Positions 48,449 through 57,910 of a stretch of 64,000 bases of DNA are shown piece after piece. This DNA is from Sinorhizobium mexicanum. GTDB taxonomy: Bacteria > Pseudomonadota > Alphaproteobacteria > Rhizobiales > Rhizobiaceae. The stretch lies in the NCBI RefSeq assembly GCF_013488225.1, contig NZ_CP041241.1:744001-808000 (forward strand), read 5' to 3'. Below the pieces are notes generated by a model, which did no database searches, was not told where the DNA came from, and saw only the letters and a program-made list of their open reading frames with translations. The position numbers were made by a program, and so were the translations under genes. Each line of letters begins with the position of its first letter. Positions within the stretch are counted from its first letter, which is position 1.

Positions 48449-50284
48449 ATGGCCCACTCCGACACGCAGACTGTCCGCCAGACGGCGCCCGTTCTTTCTG
48501 TCGAGAACCTGACGACCTCGTTTCTGGTCGACGGCGCCTGGAAGCCGGTGGTTCGCGACATTTCTTTCTCGGTGGCGCCCGGCGAGACGGTCGCCATCGT
48601 CGGCGAATCTGGCTCCGGCAAAAGCGTCACGTCGCTATCGGTCATGCGCCTGTTGCAGAAGGACATGAGCCGCACCGAGGGACGCGTGATCCTCGGTGAC
48701 CGCAACATCCTCGAGCTTCCGGAAAGCGAGATGCGCAAGGTCCGCGGCAATGACGTCGCGATGATCTTCCAGGAGCCGATGACCAGCCTCAATCCGCTGT
48801 TCACGATCGGCGACCAGATCTCCGAGGCGCTCCTGTGTCATCGGCCAATGACCAAAGCCGAGGGCAGGGCCGAGACGATCCGCCTGCTCGACAAGGTCCG
48901 CATTCCCTCAGCGGCTTCGCGTTTCGACGAATATCCGCATCGCCTCTCCGGCGGTATGCGCCAGCGCGTGATGATCGCAATGGCACTGGCGAGCCGGCCG
49001 AAGCTGCTCATCGCCGACGAGCCGACCACGGCCCTCGACGTGACGATCCAGGGGCAGATCCTCGATCTGATCAAGGTGCTGCAGGAAGAGGAGGGGACGT
49101 CCGTGCTCTTCATCACCCACGACATGGGTGTCGTCGCCGAGATTGCCGACCGCACGGTCGTCATGTATCGCGGCGACGCGGTTGAGACCGGCAGGACCGA
49201 GGATATCTTCCTTCGACCCAAGCACGCCTATACCCGCGCGCTGCTTTCGGCCGTGCCGATGCTTGGCTCCATGAGGGGTGAGGCGCAGCCTCTGCGCTTT
49301 CCCAAGATCGACAACGCAACCGGTCTCCCGGATGCGCCGAGAGAGGGCGCCAACACCGTTGCGACGGATCAGAAGCCGATCCTGGAGGTGAAGAACCTCG
49401 TCAAGCGCTTCGACGTCCATGCCGGCCTGCTCGGCAAGCTGCAGGGCCGGGTACACGCGATCGAGAATGTTTCCTTCAGCCTCAAACAGGGCGAGACGCT
49501 TTCGCTCGTCGGCGAGTCCGGCTGCGGCAAATCGACGACCGGTCGGGCGATCATGCGCCTGATCGAGCCGCAGAGCGGCTCCGTCATGCTCGACGGCAAG
49601 GACGTGCTCGCCATGGACCGCAAGGCGCTCCGCGAAATGCGCCGGACCATGCAGATGATCTTCCAGGATCCCTTCGCCAGCCTCAACCCGCGCATGACCG
49701 TCGGCGCGGCGATCGCCGAGCCCTACCTGGAGCATAAGCTCGGGTCTCAGAAACAGGCGCGCGAAAAGGTCGTCGACCTGCTCGAGCGCGTCGGACTGCA
49801 GCCGGACATGGCATCCCGCTACCCGCATGAATTTTCCGGCGGCCAGCGCCAACGCGTCTGCATCGCCCGGGCTCTGGCGCTCGATCCGAAGGTCATCGTC
49901 GCCGATGAGTCCGTGTCCGCTCTGGACGTGTCGATCAAGGTGCAGGTCATCAATCTTCTGCTTGAGCTGCAGGCGAGCCTTGGGCTTGCCTATCTCTTCA
50001 TCTCCCACGACATGGCGGTCGTCGAGCGCGTCAGCCATCGGGTTGCGGTCATGTATCTCGGCGAGATCGTAGAGATCGGCCCGCGCGCACAGGTCTTCGA
50101 GAACCCGCAGCATCCCTATACGAAGAAGCTCATGGCGGCTGTACCGATCGCCGATCCGACCCGTCGCCACAGGCGCCGGAACGTTGCAAGCGACGAGCTG
50201 AAGAGCCCCTTGCGGGCGCCCGACTACGTTCCGGAGATTCGGCGCTATCACCAGGTCGCACAGGATCATTTTGTCCAGGTCTAG
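48449..50284 (+). CDS. Dipeptide-type ABC importer ATPase, fused two-domain (GsiA-like)
   Basis: The 611-residue protein has two ATPase domains. The first has [37 protein letters not shown] and [12 protein letters not shown]; the second, after about residue 310, has [37 protein letters not shown] and [12 protein letters not shown]. It should power the binding protein and permeases encoded 5 kb upstream, which lack an ATPase of their own; it is encoded downstream of the PLP enzyme and is probably co-transcribed with it. I set the start at 48449 (AAGGG nine bases earlier); the ATG at 48440 abuts that site. Confidence 0.86.
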   Translation: MAHSDTQTVRQTAPVLSVENLTTSFLVDGAWKPVVRDISFSVAPGETVAIVGESGSGKSVTSLSVMRLLQKDMSRTEGRVILGDRNILELPESEMRKVRGNDVAMIFQEPMTSLNPLFTIGDQISEALLCHRPMTKAEGRAETIRLLDKVRIPSAASRFDEYPHRLSGGMRQRVMIAMALASRPKLLIADEPTTALDVTIQGQILDLIKVLQEEEGTSVLFITHDMGVVAEIADRTVVMYRGDAVETGRTEDIFLRPKHAYTRALLSAVPMLGSMRGEAQPLRFPKIDNATGLPDAPREGANTVATDQKPILEVKNLVKRFDVHAGLLGKLQGRVHAIENVSFSLKQGETLSLVGESGCGKSTTGRAIMRLIEPQSGSVMLDGKDVLAMDRKALREMRRTMQMIFQDPFASLNPRMTVGAAIAEPYLEHKLGSQKQAREKVVDLLERVGLQPDMASRYPHEFSGGQRQRVCIARALALDPKVIVADESVSALDVSIKVQVINLLLELQASLGLAYLFISHDMAVVERVSHRVAVMYLGEIVEIGPRAQVFENPQHPYTKKLMAAVPIADPTRRHRRRNVASDELKSPLRAPDYVPEIRRYHQVAQDHFVQV

Positions 50285-50532
50285 AGCATCACTTCGGAGG
50301 CCAAGGAAGGCGCTGAAGCGGCGCCGCATACGAGGCGGGCAAGTCGGGAGCCATCCTGAGCAAAGAGCCTCGTGGTCGAAAACTGATACGTAGTCCCCGC
50401 ATCGACAGTTGGAGTATCCTGCAATCGGGTGGAATCATCCGACGTCGCGTAAATGCGGCAAAAACAAAGTGATAGAGCGATGGCGTGCACGTATGTGAGC
50501 GTATTCCGCTCGAACATGCAGGGACCAACGCT

Positions 50533-51300
50533 ATGGCTTTTCCACTTTTTGATCTCGCAGGCACACGGGCCCTTGTGACAGGCTCGTCGCAAGGCATCGG
50601 TTTTGCGCTGGCGCGCGGTCTGGCCGAGCACGGCGCCGCGATCGTGCTCAATGGCCGCGACCGCTCGAAGCTGATGACGGCGGCCGGGTCTCTCAAGGAT
50701 GCCGGTCATCACGTCGCCATCTCGGATTTCGACGTGACCGACTATGATGCAGTGAAGAACGGCGTCGACGCAATCGAGCGGGATATCGGGCCGATCGACA
50801 TCCTGATCAACAACGCCGGCATGCAGTTTCGCACGCCGCTCGAGGATTTTCCTGCTGACCGCTGGGAGCAATTGCTGAAGACGAACATCTCCAGCGCCTT
50901 CTATGCCGGCCAGGCGGTGGCCCGGCATATGATCAAGCGCGGAGCCGGCAAGATCATCAACATCGCCTCGGTGCAAAGCGAACTGGCCCGTCCCGGAATT
51001 GCACCTTATACGGCCACCAAGGGTGCTGTGAAGAACCTGACGCGCGGCATGTGCGCCGACTGGGCGAAGCATGGCTTGCAGGTGAACGCCATTGCGCCGG
51101 GCTATTTCAAGACGCCGTTGAACCAGGCGCTTGTCGACAGCGAAGAGTTTTCTTCGTGGTTGGAAAAGCGGACGCCGGCGGCGCGCTGGGGCGAGGTCGA
51201 TGAACTCGTCGGCGCGGCCGTCTTCCTCGCCAGCCGTGCATCATCCTTTGTCAATGGACACACGCTTTATGTCGACGGCGGGATCACGACCTGCCTTTGA
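50533..51300 (+). CDS. Short-chain dehydrogenase, gluconate 5-dehydrogenase-like (IdnO/Gno)
   Basis: The 255-residue SDR has the cofactor motif LVTGSSQGIGFALARGL, NNAGMQFR, catalytic Ser in NIASVQSELARPGIAPY, and Tyr and Lys in YTATKGAVK, with HTLYVDGG near the end. It is closest by motif (FDLAGTRALVTGSSQGIG, NGRD for NADP-type binding) to gluconate 5-dehydrogenases that interconvert gluconate and 5-ketogluconate. It stands alone after a 248-bp gap; a small GAGCG-TATTC-CGCTC dyad lies just upstream. Other polyol or keto-sugar substrates are possible. Confidence 0.8.
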   Translation: MAFPLFDLAGTRALVTGSSQGIGFALARGLAEHGAAIVLNGRDRSKLMTAAGSLKDAGHHVAISDFDVTDYDAVKNGVDAIERDIGPIDILINNAGMQFRTPLEDFPADRWEQLLKTNISSAFYAGQAVARHMIKRGAGKIINIASVQSELARPGIAPYTATKGAVKNLTRGMCADWAKHGLQVNAIAPGYFKTPLNQALVDSEEFSSWLEKRTPAARWGEVDELVGAAVFLASRASSFVNGHTLYVDGGITTCL

Positions 51301-51452
51301 CCATTGACATCGCCCGGGCAACGCGAGCGGATGGCCGCGCCTTACCATGCCATCCGTGAGTGTTCGTTCGTATCGAGAAGAGTTGGTCTCGTGCGACATG
51401 GCTCGCCGCCTGCGCGGCGCACCGGCAGGCGGCAAGGGTGCAAGCTGGCGGC

Positions 51453-51692
51453 TCAGGACTTTGTCCCTGCTGCCCGTTTTTGGCGGTATTGAACCGTGGG
51501 GAGGCCGCCCCAGCCCCAATTGTCGAGGTCGACTTCCTCGATCACGACATAGGTCGATTCAAGCGGCTTGTTCAGGACGTTAAGGAGCACCTCGCTGACG
51601 CCCTTGATGATTGCGGCCTTCTCCTCGGCGGTAACCGAATTGCGGCCCGGTGCGCTTCCCTCGCGGGTAACCTGTACGGTGACGATAGGCAT
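51453..51692 (-). CDS. 4-oxalocrotonate tautomerase-family protein
   Basis: The 79-residue enzyme begins PIVTVQVTREG after the initiator Met, giving the catalytic N-terminal proline of the tautomerase family; KAAIIKGVSEVLLNVLNKP and TYVVIEEVDLDNWGWGG follow. Members isomerise 2-hydroxymuconate-type dienols in aromatic breakdown or act as promiscuous small enzymes. AAGGAGAC precedes the ATG at 51692. It is probably co-transcribed with the SDR gene 80 bases upstream of it. Confidence 0.87.
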   Translation of the reverse strand: MPIVTVQVTREGSAPGRNSVTAEEKAAIIKGVSEVLLNVLNKPLESTYVVIEEVDLDNWGWGGLPTVQYRQKRAAGTKS

Positions 51693-51772
51693 TGCTGTCT
51701 CCTTTATGAGAATTGGTTGCGTCGTTGACGGCGGCCGCGCCGCCATGGCGCGGCCGCTCTCCGATGTGCGGG

Positions 51773-52486
51773 TTACCATCGTCCGGCGTTCTGGCCGCCA
51801 TCGACGTGGAGGATCTCGCCGGTGATGAAGCCGGCGTTCTCGAGGTAGAGAACGGCTTCGACGATGTCGCGAATGTCGCCCATGCGGCCGACGGGGTGCA
51901 GTCCAGCCAGCGCCGAATGCGACTCGACCGGATGCATCGGCGTCTTGATAATTCCCGGAGAGACCGCGTTCACACGGACGCCACTCTTCGAGAACTCCAT
52001 GGCGAGCGACCGGGTCACCGCATTCAGGCCACCCTTGGTCAGGGAAGCGAGCGCGGACGGTACGCCAGCAATCGGTTGATCGACCAAGCTGGTGGTAATA
52101 CTGACGATGTGGCCCGAGCCCTGCTTCAGCATCTCCTGGGCGGCGCGCTGAGTGATGTGGAAGAAGCCGGCCACGTTGACGTCGAGGTTGTTGTCGTAGT
52201 CTTCCTGGGTCATTTCAACAAACGGCTTGGCGAGGAAGACGCCGGCATTGTTGACCAGCGAGTCGATGCGGCCGAAGCGATCGAGCGCCTCGCGCACGAT
52301 CCGCTCCGCGGTCTCCGGCTTGCTGATGTCGCCTGCGACGGCAAGAATGTCGGGGTCGGCACTCGGCTTGATCGACCGGGAAGTGGCGACGACGCGGTAG
52401 TTCCGGTCGCGATAGGCGCGAACCAATCCGGCGCCGATGCCTTGCGACGCACCGGTAATGATGACGACTTTCTGTTCGGTACTCAT
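51773..52486 (-). CDS. Short-chain dehydrogenase-like protein lacking the catalytic tyrosine
   Basis: The 237-residue protein has the SDR cofactor motif IITGASQGIGAGLVRAY, NNAGVFLAKP and the C-terminal VDGGQNAGRW. At the active site, where YxxxK is expected, the sequence reads ALASLTKGG: the lysine is kept but the tyrosine position holds alanine. The serine region SITTSLVDQ is present. It may therefore be a binding or regulatory paralogue, or use another proton donor. It is followed by the tautomerase gene and is divergent in role but not direction from the LysR gene, 142 bases upstream. Confidence 0.83.
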   Translation of the reverse strand: MSTEQKVVIITGASQGIGAGLVRAYRDRNYRVVATSRSIKPSADPDILAVAGDISKPETAERIVREALDRFGRIDSLVNNAGVFLAKPFVEMTQEDYDNNLDVNVAGFFHITQRAAQEMLKQGSGHIVSITTSLVDQPIAGVPSALASLTKGGLNAVTRSLAMEFSKSGVRVNAVSPGIIKTPMHPVESHSALAGLHPVGRMGDIRDIVEAVLYLENAGFITGEILHVDGGQNAGRW

Positions 52487-52628
52487 GGATGTGATCCTTT
52501 CTCGATTGCAGCGGCTGCTTTCTGCGGCCGCCCTCCGCCCTCGGCGTTGGTGCAATGGAAGTTAGATCCATCCGGCATTCGAGAGAATTGCCAGCGTTTG
52601 GCAGACACTCAACCGAGAATCGGCATGA

Positions 52629-53561
52629 TCAGTTGAGTATGCCCGCCTCCGCCGCCAGGCGCGCAAATTCGGAGCGCAGACGCGGCGCGGCGAAGTCGAC
52701 GAAGGCGCGGACCTTCGGCACCGACATACGGCCTTGAGGGGCGAGCATATGCGTCGGCAGCGGCGGATGCTCGGCGTCGGCGAGCACGATCTTGAGGCGT
52801 CCGTCCCTGACATATTCGGCGACATGATAGGAATAGAGCCGGGTCAGACCGTGCCCGGCACACGCGGAGGCCGCGGCCGCGCGGACGCTGTTGACGATGC
52901 ACCTCGGCGCAAATTGGACGGTTCGGGGGATGGACGAGCCCTTCGCCGGCGTAAAGCTCCAGGACTCGAGACCGAAATTGGTGAATGCCACGATCTGATG
53001 CTTGGCAAGATCCGCCGGCTCTTCAATCCGGGGATGATTGGCGAGGTATCGGGGTGAGGCGACCACGACGCGCCGGACTTCACCGCCAAGCCGGGTGGAG
53101 ATGAGCGACGAATCCGCCAGATGGCCGATGCGCAAGGCGATATCGACTCCTTCGTCCACCAGATTGACGAAGCGATCGAGAAGGAGAAGCTGTGCTGACA
53201 CGGCGGGGTACCGATCGAGGAAATCGTCCAGGACAGGGCGAAGCACCTCTTCGCCAAGGATCGGCGGGGCCGAAACCGTCAACATCCCACGGGGCGCGGA
53301 GCGCTCCCCTCCTGCGAGCATGTCGGCCTCCTCGAGGTCGGTCAGCACGCGCCGACAGGCGGCTGCGTAGCGTTGCCCCGCCTCACTGAGCTTGAGTGTG
53401 CGTGTCGTCCGGTGCAGGAGTTCGACGCCCACATGGGCTTCCAGGAAACTCAGCGCCCGACTGACCGCCGTTGGCGATCGCTTCAGCCGCCGGGCGGCGG
53501 CGGCGAGGCTGCCCTCGTCGATCGCCGTCACGAAAACTTTCATTGCATCGATGCGATCCAT
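52629..53561 (-). CDS. LysR-family transcriptional regulator
   Basis: The 310-residue regulator has the N-terminal LysR HTH (MKVFVTAIDEGSLAAAARRL, SPTAVSRALSFLEAHVGVEL) and the two-lobed substrate-binding effector domain (RGMLTVSAPPILGEEVLRPV). It belongs to the large CrgA/DsdC-like branch that often controls a neighbouring oxidoreductase. It is upstream of the SDR and tautomerase genes in the same direction and divergent from the PfpI-like gene, so either could be its target. The ATG at 53561 starts MDRIDAMKVF. Confidence 0.87.
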   Translation of the reverse strand: MDRIDAMKVFVTAIDEGSLAAAARRLKRSPTAVSRALSFLEAHVGVELLHRTTRTLKLSEAGQRYAAACRRVLTDLEEADMLAGGERSAPRGMLTVSAPPILGEEVLRPVLDDFLDRYPAVSAQLLLLDRFVNLVDEGVDIALRIGHLADSSLISTRLGGEVRRVVVASPRYLANHPRIEEPADLAKHQIVAFTNFGLESWSFTPAKGSSIPRTVQFAPRCIVNSVRAAAASACAGHGLTRLYSYHVAEYVRDGRLKIVLADAEHPPLPTHMLAPQGRMSVPKVRAFVDFAAPRLRSEFARLAAEAGILN

Positions 53562-53805
53562 TTTATTCTGCCGTTTTTTGGGAGAGTGATTGCCGTGCAG
53601 CAAGTATTCCCGCGAAAACGGCAAGAAGTAAATCTGCAAGCAGAAAGAGCCGGCCAATATACTGCCAAGTACCAGGAATAGGCTGCGAAGCCAGGATGTC
53701 AGGCCGCGTCATCGTAGGCGACATCCAACCGGCACAAGACTCTGAGTTTGAGAATAGTTCCGGCGATCCCGAGTTTGGGGACGCCTCAAGAGAGGGAGAA
53801 TGACG

Positions 53806-54480
53806 ATGAAAATCCTGATGGTTTTGACTTCGCATGACCAACTCGGGAATACGGGCAAGCCGACCGGTTTCTGGCTCGAGGAGTTCGCGGCACCCTATTA
53901 TATCTTCAAGGATGCTGGCGCCGACGTCATGCTCGCATCGCCGAAGGGCGGCCAGCCGCCTATCGATCCCAAGAGCGACGAGCCGGGCAATCAGACCGAA
54001 GCAATGGAGCGGTTCAGAAACGATCCGGCGGCCCAGAAGGCACTGGCAAATACAGTAAAGCTAGGCAACGTCAAAGCGGACGGCTTCGACGCGATCTTCT
54101 ACCCGGGCGGCCACGGTCCGCTGTGGGACCTCGCCAACGACAGGAACTCGATCGCCCTCATTGAGGGCTTCTACAACGCCGGCAAGCCGGTCGCGGCCGT
54201 CTGCCATGGCCCGGCCGTTCTCAAAGAGGTCACGCATCAGGGACAGTCTATCGTCAAGGGGAAGCGCGTCACCGGCTTCACCAATTCCGAGGAGGAGGCG
54301 GTGCAACTGACCGACGTCGTGCCGTTCCTCGTCGAGGACGAGTTGAAGCGCCTGGGCGGGCGCTTTGAAAAGGCCGCGGATTGGGCTGATTTCACTGTCG
54401 TGGACGGCCGGCTGGTCACAGGGCAGAACCCGTCTTCGTCGACATCGGCCGCCAAGGAACTGCTCAAGCTTCTGCGATAG
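53806..54480 (+). CDS. DJ-1/PfpI superfamily protein (Hsp31/glyoxalase III-like)
   Basis: The 224-residue protein has the Hsp31-type pattern: KILMVLTSHDQLG at the start, the acidic residue in KPTGFWLEEFAAPYY near 25, and the nucleophile cysteine in AAVCHGPAVL near 128. Such proteins remove methylglyoxal or act as stress chaperones and deglycases. Two in-frame ATGs exist; the first, 53800, abuts AGAGGGAGA, so 53806 is the more plausible start. It is divergent from the LysR gene. Confidence 0.86.
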   Translation: MKILMVLTSHDQLGNTGKPTGFWLEEFAAPYYIFKDAGADVMLASPKGGQPPIDPKSDEPGNQTEAMERFRNDPAAQKALANTVKLGNVKADGFDAIFYPGGHGPLWDLANDRNSIALIEGFYNAGKPVAAVCHGPAVLKEVTHQGQSIVKGKRVTGFTNSEEEAVQLTDVVPFLVEDELKRLGGRFEKAADWADFTVVDGRLVTGQNPSSSTSAAKELLKLLR

Positions 54481-54528
54481 CCGTTGCTGGCGCGCGCAGC
54501 TTTGCCGGCTGCCGATCCTTGGCAGGCA

Positions 54529-54551
54529 CAGGAGGTCCCGCGGGCCTCCTG
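54529..54551 (+). terminator. Hairpin after the PfpI-like gene
   Basis: CAGGAGG (54529-54535) and CCTCCTG (54545-54551) flank an inner CCCGCGGG palindrome, giving a stable stem about 50 bases after the stop. Only a weak T stretch (CTTTG) follows, so termination efficiency is uncertain. Confidence 0.55.
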
Positions 54552-54673
54552 CACTTTGATACAGATCCGCTTTGAAGAGGACACAAGCGAGATACTTCCC
54601 TCTGGTCCCTTGCTGCGCGTGTCAAGCGCGACCGACACCGGATAAGGCGTCGGTCCACGGTAGAGGGACGACG

Positions 54674-56443
54674 ATGATCCTATTCACTATTGCCTATGTC
54701 GCAGGCGTGCTGACCATTGTCAGCCCCTGCATTCTTCCTGTCCTGCCCTTCGTATTTTCTCGGGCCGGTCAGCCATTCGCGACGAGCGTTCTTCCGATGC
54801 TGATCGGAAAGGTCGTGACATTCGCGGCCGTGGCAACGCTTGCCGCGCTCGGCGGAGATTGGGCGGTACAAGCGAATGAGGCCGGCCGATTTGTGGCGAT
54901 CGCAATGCTCGCGGTCTTCGGCGTAATGCTGCTTTCACCGCAAGTCGCGGCCGTGGTCACCCGGCCGGTGGTTGCGCTGGGCAACCGCCTCTCACGAAGA
55001 GCGGCCGGGCAGAAGACGAGTGTCGGATCGTCCCTGCTTCTTGGCGTCGCTACCGGCCTCCTTTGGGCGCCCTGCGCCGGCCCGATTCTGGGGCTGGTGT
55101 TGACCGGCGCCGCCCTTCATGGCGCCAACGTCGAGACCACACTGCTATTGACCGCTTATGCTACCGGCGCCGCCACCTCGCTCGCCCTTGCTGTGCTGGC
55201 CGGCGGAAGGATCTTCGCGGCGATGAAGCGATCGCTCGGCATGGGCGAGCGCCTTCGCCAGGGCCTCGGTATTGCCGTGCTCGCGGGAGTCGCGGCCATT
55301 GCGCTTGGCCTCGACACAGGTCTGCTGGCACGCCTGTCCTATGCGGGCACCACGAACCTCGAGCAATCGCTCCTCAATAGCCTGCGTGGCGACCCCGCTG
55401 GAGCCACCCGCACGGTAGCAAGCAACGGCAAGAAGTCGGCCACTGATGGCGCCAAGCAAGCCTATCGGAGCAGCTTACCGGTGGAGGGGACCTTTCCTTC
55501 GCTCGACGGGGCCGTCGAGTGGCTCAATTCCGAGCCGCTGACTGTGGAAGAGCTTCGCGGCAAGGTCGTGCTCGTCGATTTCTGGACCTACTCCTGCATC
55601 AATTGCATCCGGACGATCCCCTATGTTCGGGCCTGGGCAGAGAAGTACCGCGATCAGGGGTTGGTCGTGATCGGCGTTCATGCACCCGAATTCGCCTTCG
55701 AGAAGCGCATTGACAACGTCAAGCGGGCAGTCCGGGACTTCAAGATCGGCTATCCCGTCGCGATCGACAACGACTTCGCGATCTGGCGCGCCTTCGGAAA
55801 CAGCTACTGGCCCGCACATTACTTCATCGATGCCGAGGGACGCATCCGGCACCATCACTTCGGGGAGGGTGATTACGAGGAGTCGGAGCGCGTCATACAG
55901 GAACTCCTGGCGGAATCGGCAGGCAGCCGCGGGAACGACGGCGGCACCGTGAAGCCGGAGGCGAAAGGTGCTGAATCCGCCCCCGATTTCGCCAACCTCC
56001 AATCGGGCGAGGACTATGTCGGCTACATGCGTGCCGGGAACTTCGCATCGCCCGAAGGTGTCGCGGCCGATGAGGCGCGCGACTACTCGGTCGGGGACCT
56101 CGACCTCAATCAGTGGGGCCTTGGCGGCAACTGGACCGTGGGACCCGAGCAAGCGACGCTCAATCGTTCCGACGGAAGCATCACCTACCGCTTCAGCGCG
56201 CGGGATCTGCACCTTGTCCTTGGACCAGGGGCCAACGGGAGAAAGGTACGCTTTCAGGTGAAGGTCGACGGTGTTGCACCAGGTCCGGATCACGGGTCGG
56301 ACATCGATAGCAATGGCAACGGCACAGTCTCGGAAACGCGGCTGTATCAACTGGTTCGCCAGTCGGCAGAAGTGCGGGAGCGGACGTTCGAGATCCGCTT
56401 CCTTGATCCGGGCGTCGAGGCCTTTGTCTTCACATTTGGATGA
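54674..56443 (+). CDS. DipZ-type fusion of CcdA membrane domain, thioredoxin domain and C-terminal beta domain
   Basis: The 589-residue inner-membrane protein has three parts. Residues about 1-230 form a CcdA/DsbD-like electron carrier with six helices and paired cysteines in VSPCILPVLP (C19) and WAPCAGPILG. Residues about 290-430 form a periplasmic TlpA-like thioredoxin with the CxxC site in WTYSCINCIRT. The C-terminal 130 residues are beta-rich, as in M. tuberculosis DipZ. It should carry reducing power across the membrane to an extracytoplasmic target. GAGGGA precedes the ATG at 54674. The small exported peptide gene follows. Confidence 0.88.
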   Translation: MILFTIAYVAGVLTIVSPCILPVLPFVFSRAGQPFATSVLPMLIGKVVTFAAVATLAALGGDWAVQANEAGRFVAIAMLAVFGVMLLSPQVAAVVTRPVVALGNRLSRRAAGQKTSVGSSLLLGVATGLLWAPCAGPILGLVLTGAALHGANVETTLLLTAYATGAATSLALAVLAGGRIFAAMKRSLGMGERLRQGLGIAVLAGVAAIALGLDTGLLARLSYAGTTNLEQSLLNSLRGDPAGATRTVASNGKKSATDGAKQAYRSSLPVEGTFPSLDGAVEWLNSEPLTVEELRGKVVLVDFWTYSCINCIRTIPYVRAWAEKYRDQGLVVIGVHAPEFAFEKRIDNVKRAVRDFKIGYPVAIDNDFAIWRAFGNSYWPAHYFIDAEGRIRHHHFGEGDYEESERVIQELLAESAGSRGNDGGTVKPEAKGAESAPDFANLQSGEDYVGYMRAGNFASPEGVAADEARDYSVGDLDLNQWGLGGNWTVGPEQATLNRSDGSITYRFSARDLHLVLGPGANGRKVRFQVKVDGVAPGPDHGSDIDSNGNGTVSETRLYQLVRQSAEVRERTFEIRFLDPGVEAFVFTFG

Positions 56444-56559
56444 GCGAACAAGAACCCGGAACAGCGAGGACGTGGCCTGGCGGGTTCGCAGCGAACCGGC
56501 GAAGAGTTCAGGCGCCTCGCAAGCATCACGATCACAATGGTCAAAAGAGGAGAGTTCAA

Positions 56560-56697
56560 ATGCGCCTTCTAGTGATGGGCATTGCCATCCTTGCGCTCGC
56601 TGCCACGCCCTGTGCCTGGGACAGCGATCCGCGGGAGCCGTCCGCAATCGCCGCGCTCTTCGGTGGGTCGATGGTTCCCGTTGAGACCGGCCGCTGA
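56560..56697 (+). CDS. Small exported peptide (45 residues), unknown function
   Basis: The reading frame begins LLVMGIAILALAATPCAW, a hydrophobic signal-like segment after MR, followed by about 27 polar residues ending GGSMVPVETGR. A strong AGAGGAGAG ribosome site stands seven bases before the ATG. It lies in the gap between the DipZ-type gene and the SDR gene. The single cysteine after the hydrophobic stretch (ATPC) is not a standard lipobox. I recognise no family; the signal, the ribosome site and position make a real gene likely. Confidence 0.55.
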   Translation: MRLLVMGIAILALAATPCAWDSDPREPSAIAALFGGSMVPVETGR

Positions 56698-56767
56698 TGC
56701 CGGCGGGCCGTCGTCATTGGGTGCGTCGAGATCCTAGTCAGAGACATGCCATACGGCGACCTGTGTC

Positions 56768-56818
56768 CCAAATTGCTGGATATATGACATTTGAGACATA
56801 GCCGGTTCAGCCTAATAT
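56768..56818 (+). promoter_or_regulatory. Copy 1 of a shared regulatory box, with -10 element, before the SDR gene
   Basis: The box (56768-56800) read on the minus strand matches ATGTCKCAAATGYCAYATAT followed by NCAGCA. It lies exactly 13 bases from TAATAT (56813-56818). Copy 2 at 60343 has the same 13-base distance, and both share a further CCAA-type stretch downstream of the -10. No -35 is visible, as expected where an activator replaces it. Confidence 0.7.
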
Positions 56819-56852
56819 CGGGGCTCCAAATCCAACGCAAATGGAGCCTGTT

Positions 56853-57656
56853 ATGAACCAGCACTCGAAAGGTACCGCGCTGATTACCGGCGCTTCCTCC
56901 GGCATTGGTGCGATCTATGCCGATCGCCTGGCGCGCAGGGGGTATGATCTGCTCCTTGTGGCCCGGAACCAGGCCCGCCTCAACGAACTCGCCAGGCGCC
57001 TTGCCGACGAGACCGGCCGCTCAATCGAGGTCGTTCAGGCGGACCTCGGCAACAAGGCCGATCTCGGCCGCATCGAACACATCCTTCAGACCGATGCCAG
57101 CATAACCCTGCTGGTCAATAACGCCGGCATCGGCGCGACTGCGCCGCTGCTCGCTTCTGATGTCGACAAGATGGAGGAGATGATCACGCTGAACGTCAGT
57201 GCGCTGACGCGGTTGACCTATGCGGTGGTCCCGGGCTTCGTTGACCGCGGGACCGGTGAGATCATCAACATTGCTTCGGTCGTCGGCATCGCGCCGGAAA
57301 GGCTGAATGGCGTCTACGGCGGAAGCAAGGCTTTTGTGCTCGCCTTCACGCGGTCGCTCCAGAGCGAGCTGGCCGACAAGAACATCCGCATTCAAGCCGT
57401 GCTTCCGGGAGCAACAGCCACCGACTTCTGGGCTATCGCCGGAACGCCGATAGAGCATGTCCCGAGTGAACTGGTCATGCCCGCCGAGGACATGGTGGAC
57501 GCGGCACTCGCCGGCTTCGACATGGGCGAGCAAATCACCATTCCGGCGCTTCCGGACGCTGCCGATTGGGAGGCCTACGAGGCGGCGCGTCAGAGGCTTA
57601 TACCGAACCTTTCACGCAGCGCGCCCGCCGCCCGCTACCGGGCCGCGGCAGGCTAG
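56853..57656 (+). CDS. Short-chain dehydrogenase/reductase (DltE/YqjQ-like)
   Basis: The 267-residue SDR has ALITGASSGIGAIYADRLAR, NNAGIGATAP, Ser in NIASVVGIAPERLNG and the complete YGGSK active site. It belongs to the classical group of reductases with broad substrates annotated as DltE or YqjQ. I place the start at 56853 (MNQHSKG); an in-frame ATG at 56841 lies on the GGAG site. Copy 1 of the regulatory box controls it, linking it to the AraC regulator. Confidence 0.83.
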   Translation: MNQHSKGTALITGASSGIGAIYADRLARRGYDLLLVARNQARLNELARRLADETGRSIEVVQADLGNKADLGRIEHILQTDASITLLVNNAGIGATAPLLASDVDKMEEMITLNVSALTRLTYAVVPGFVDRGTGEIINIASVVGIAPERLNGVYGGSKAFVLAFTRSLQSELADKNIRIQAVLPGATATDFWAIAGTPIEHVPSELVMPAEDMVDAALAGFDMGEQITIPALPDAADWEAYEAARQRLIPNLSRSAPAARYRAAAG

Positions 57657-57677
57657 CGCGTCCGCACGGGGAGCGAC

Positions 57678-57710
57678 ACGGTACGCGCATTCTGGTCGGG
57701 CGCGTACCGT
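57678..57710 (+). terminator. Long perfect hairpin after the SDR gene
   Basis: ACGGTACGCGC (57678-57688) and its exact reverse complement (57700-57710) form an 11-bp stem with an 11-base loop, 22 bases after the SDR stop. No T tract follows on either strand, so it may protect mRNA ends or need Rho. Confidence 0.55.
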
Positions 57711-57910
57711 CTCCATCGATGAATGCCTCGACCGCTTGCGACCTGGCATGTCGGCGGCGCTGGGTGCTTCATCCGACGGTGACTCGCTGGCAGCGAGCGA
57801 AAGTGCTGGAACCGACCTGTCGGCGCCGGGACGCCGACCGGCCGTTAATTCAAGTGCCGACACGTGAGCCGGGATGCCGGCCGAGACTTTCGCAATGCAG
57901 GGGTTTATGC

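Noticed and set aside
50489..50503. GAGCG-TATTC-CGCTC dyad, containing TATTCCG, before the gluconate dehydrogenase-like gene as a further IclR site
   Set aside because: Only one half of the IclR dyad is present and the arms are just five bases, so chance is likely.
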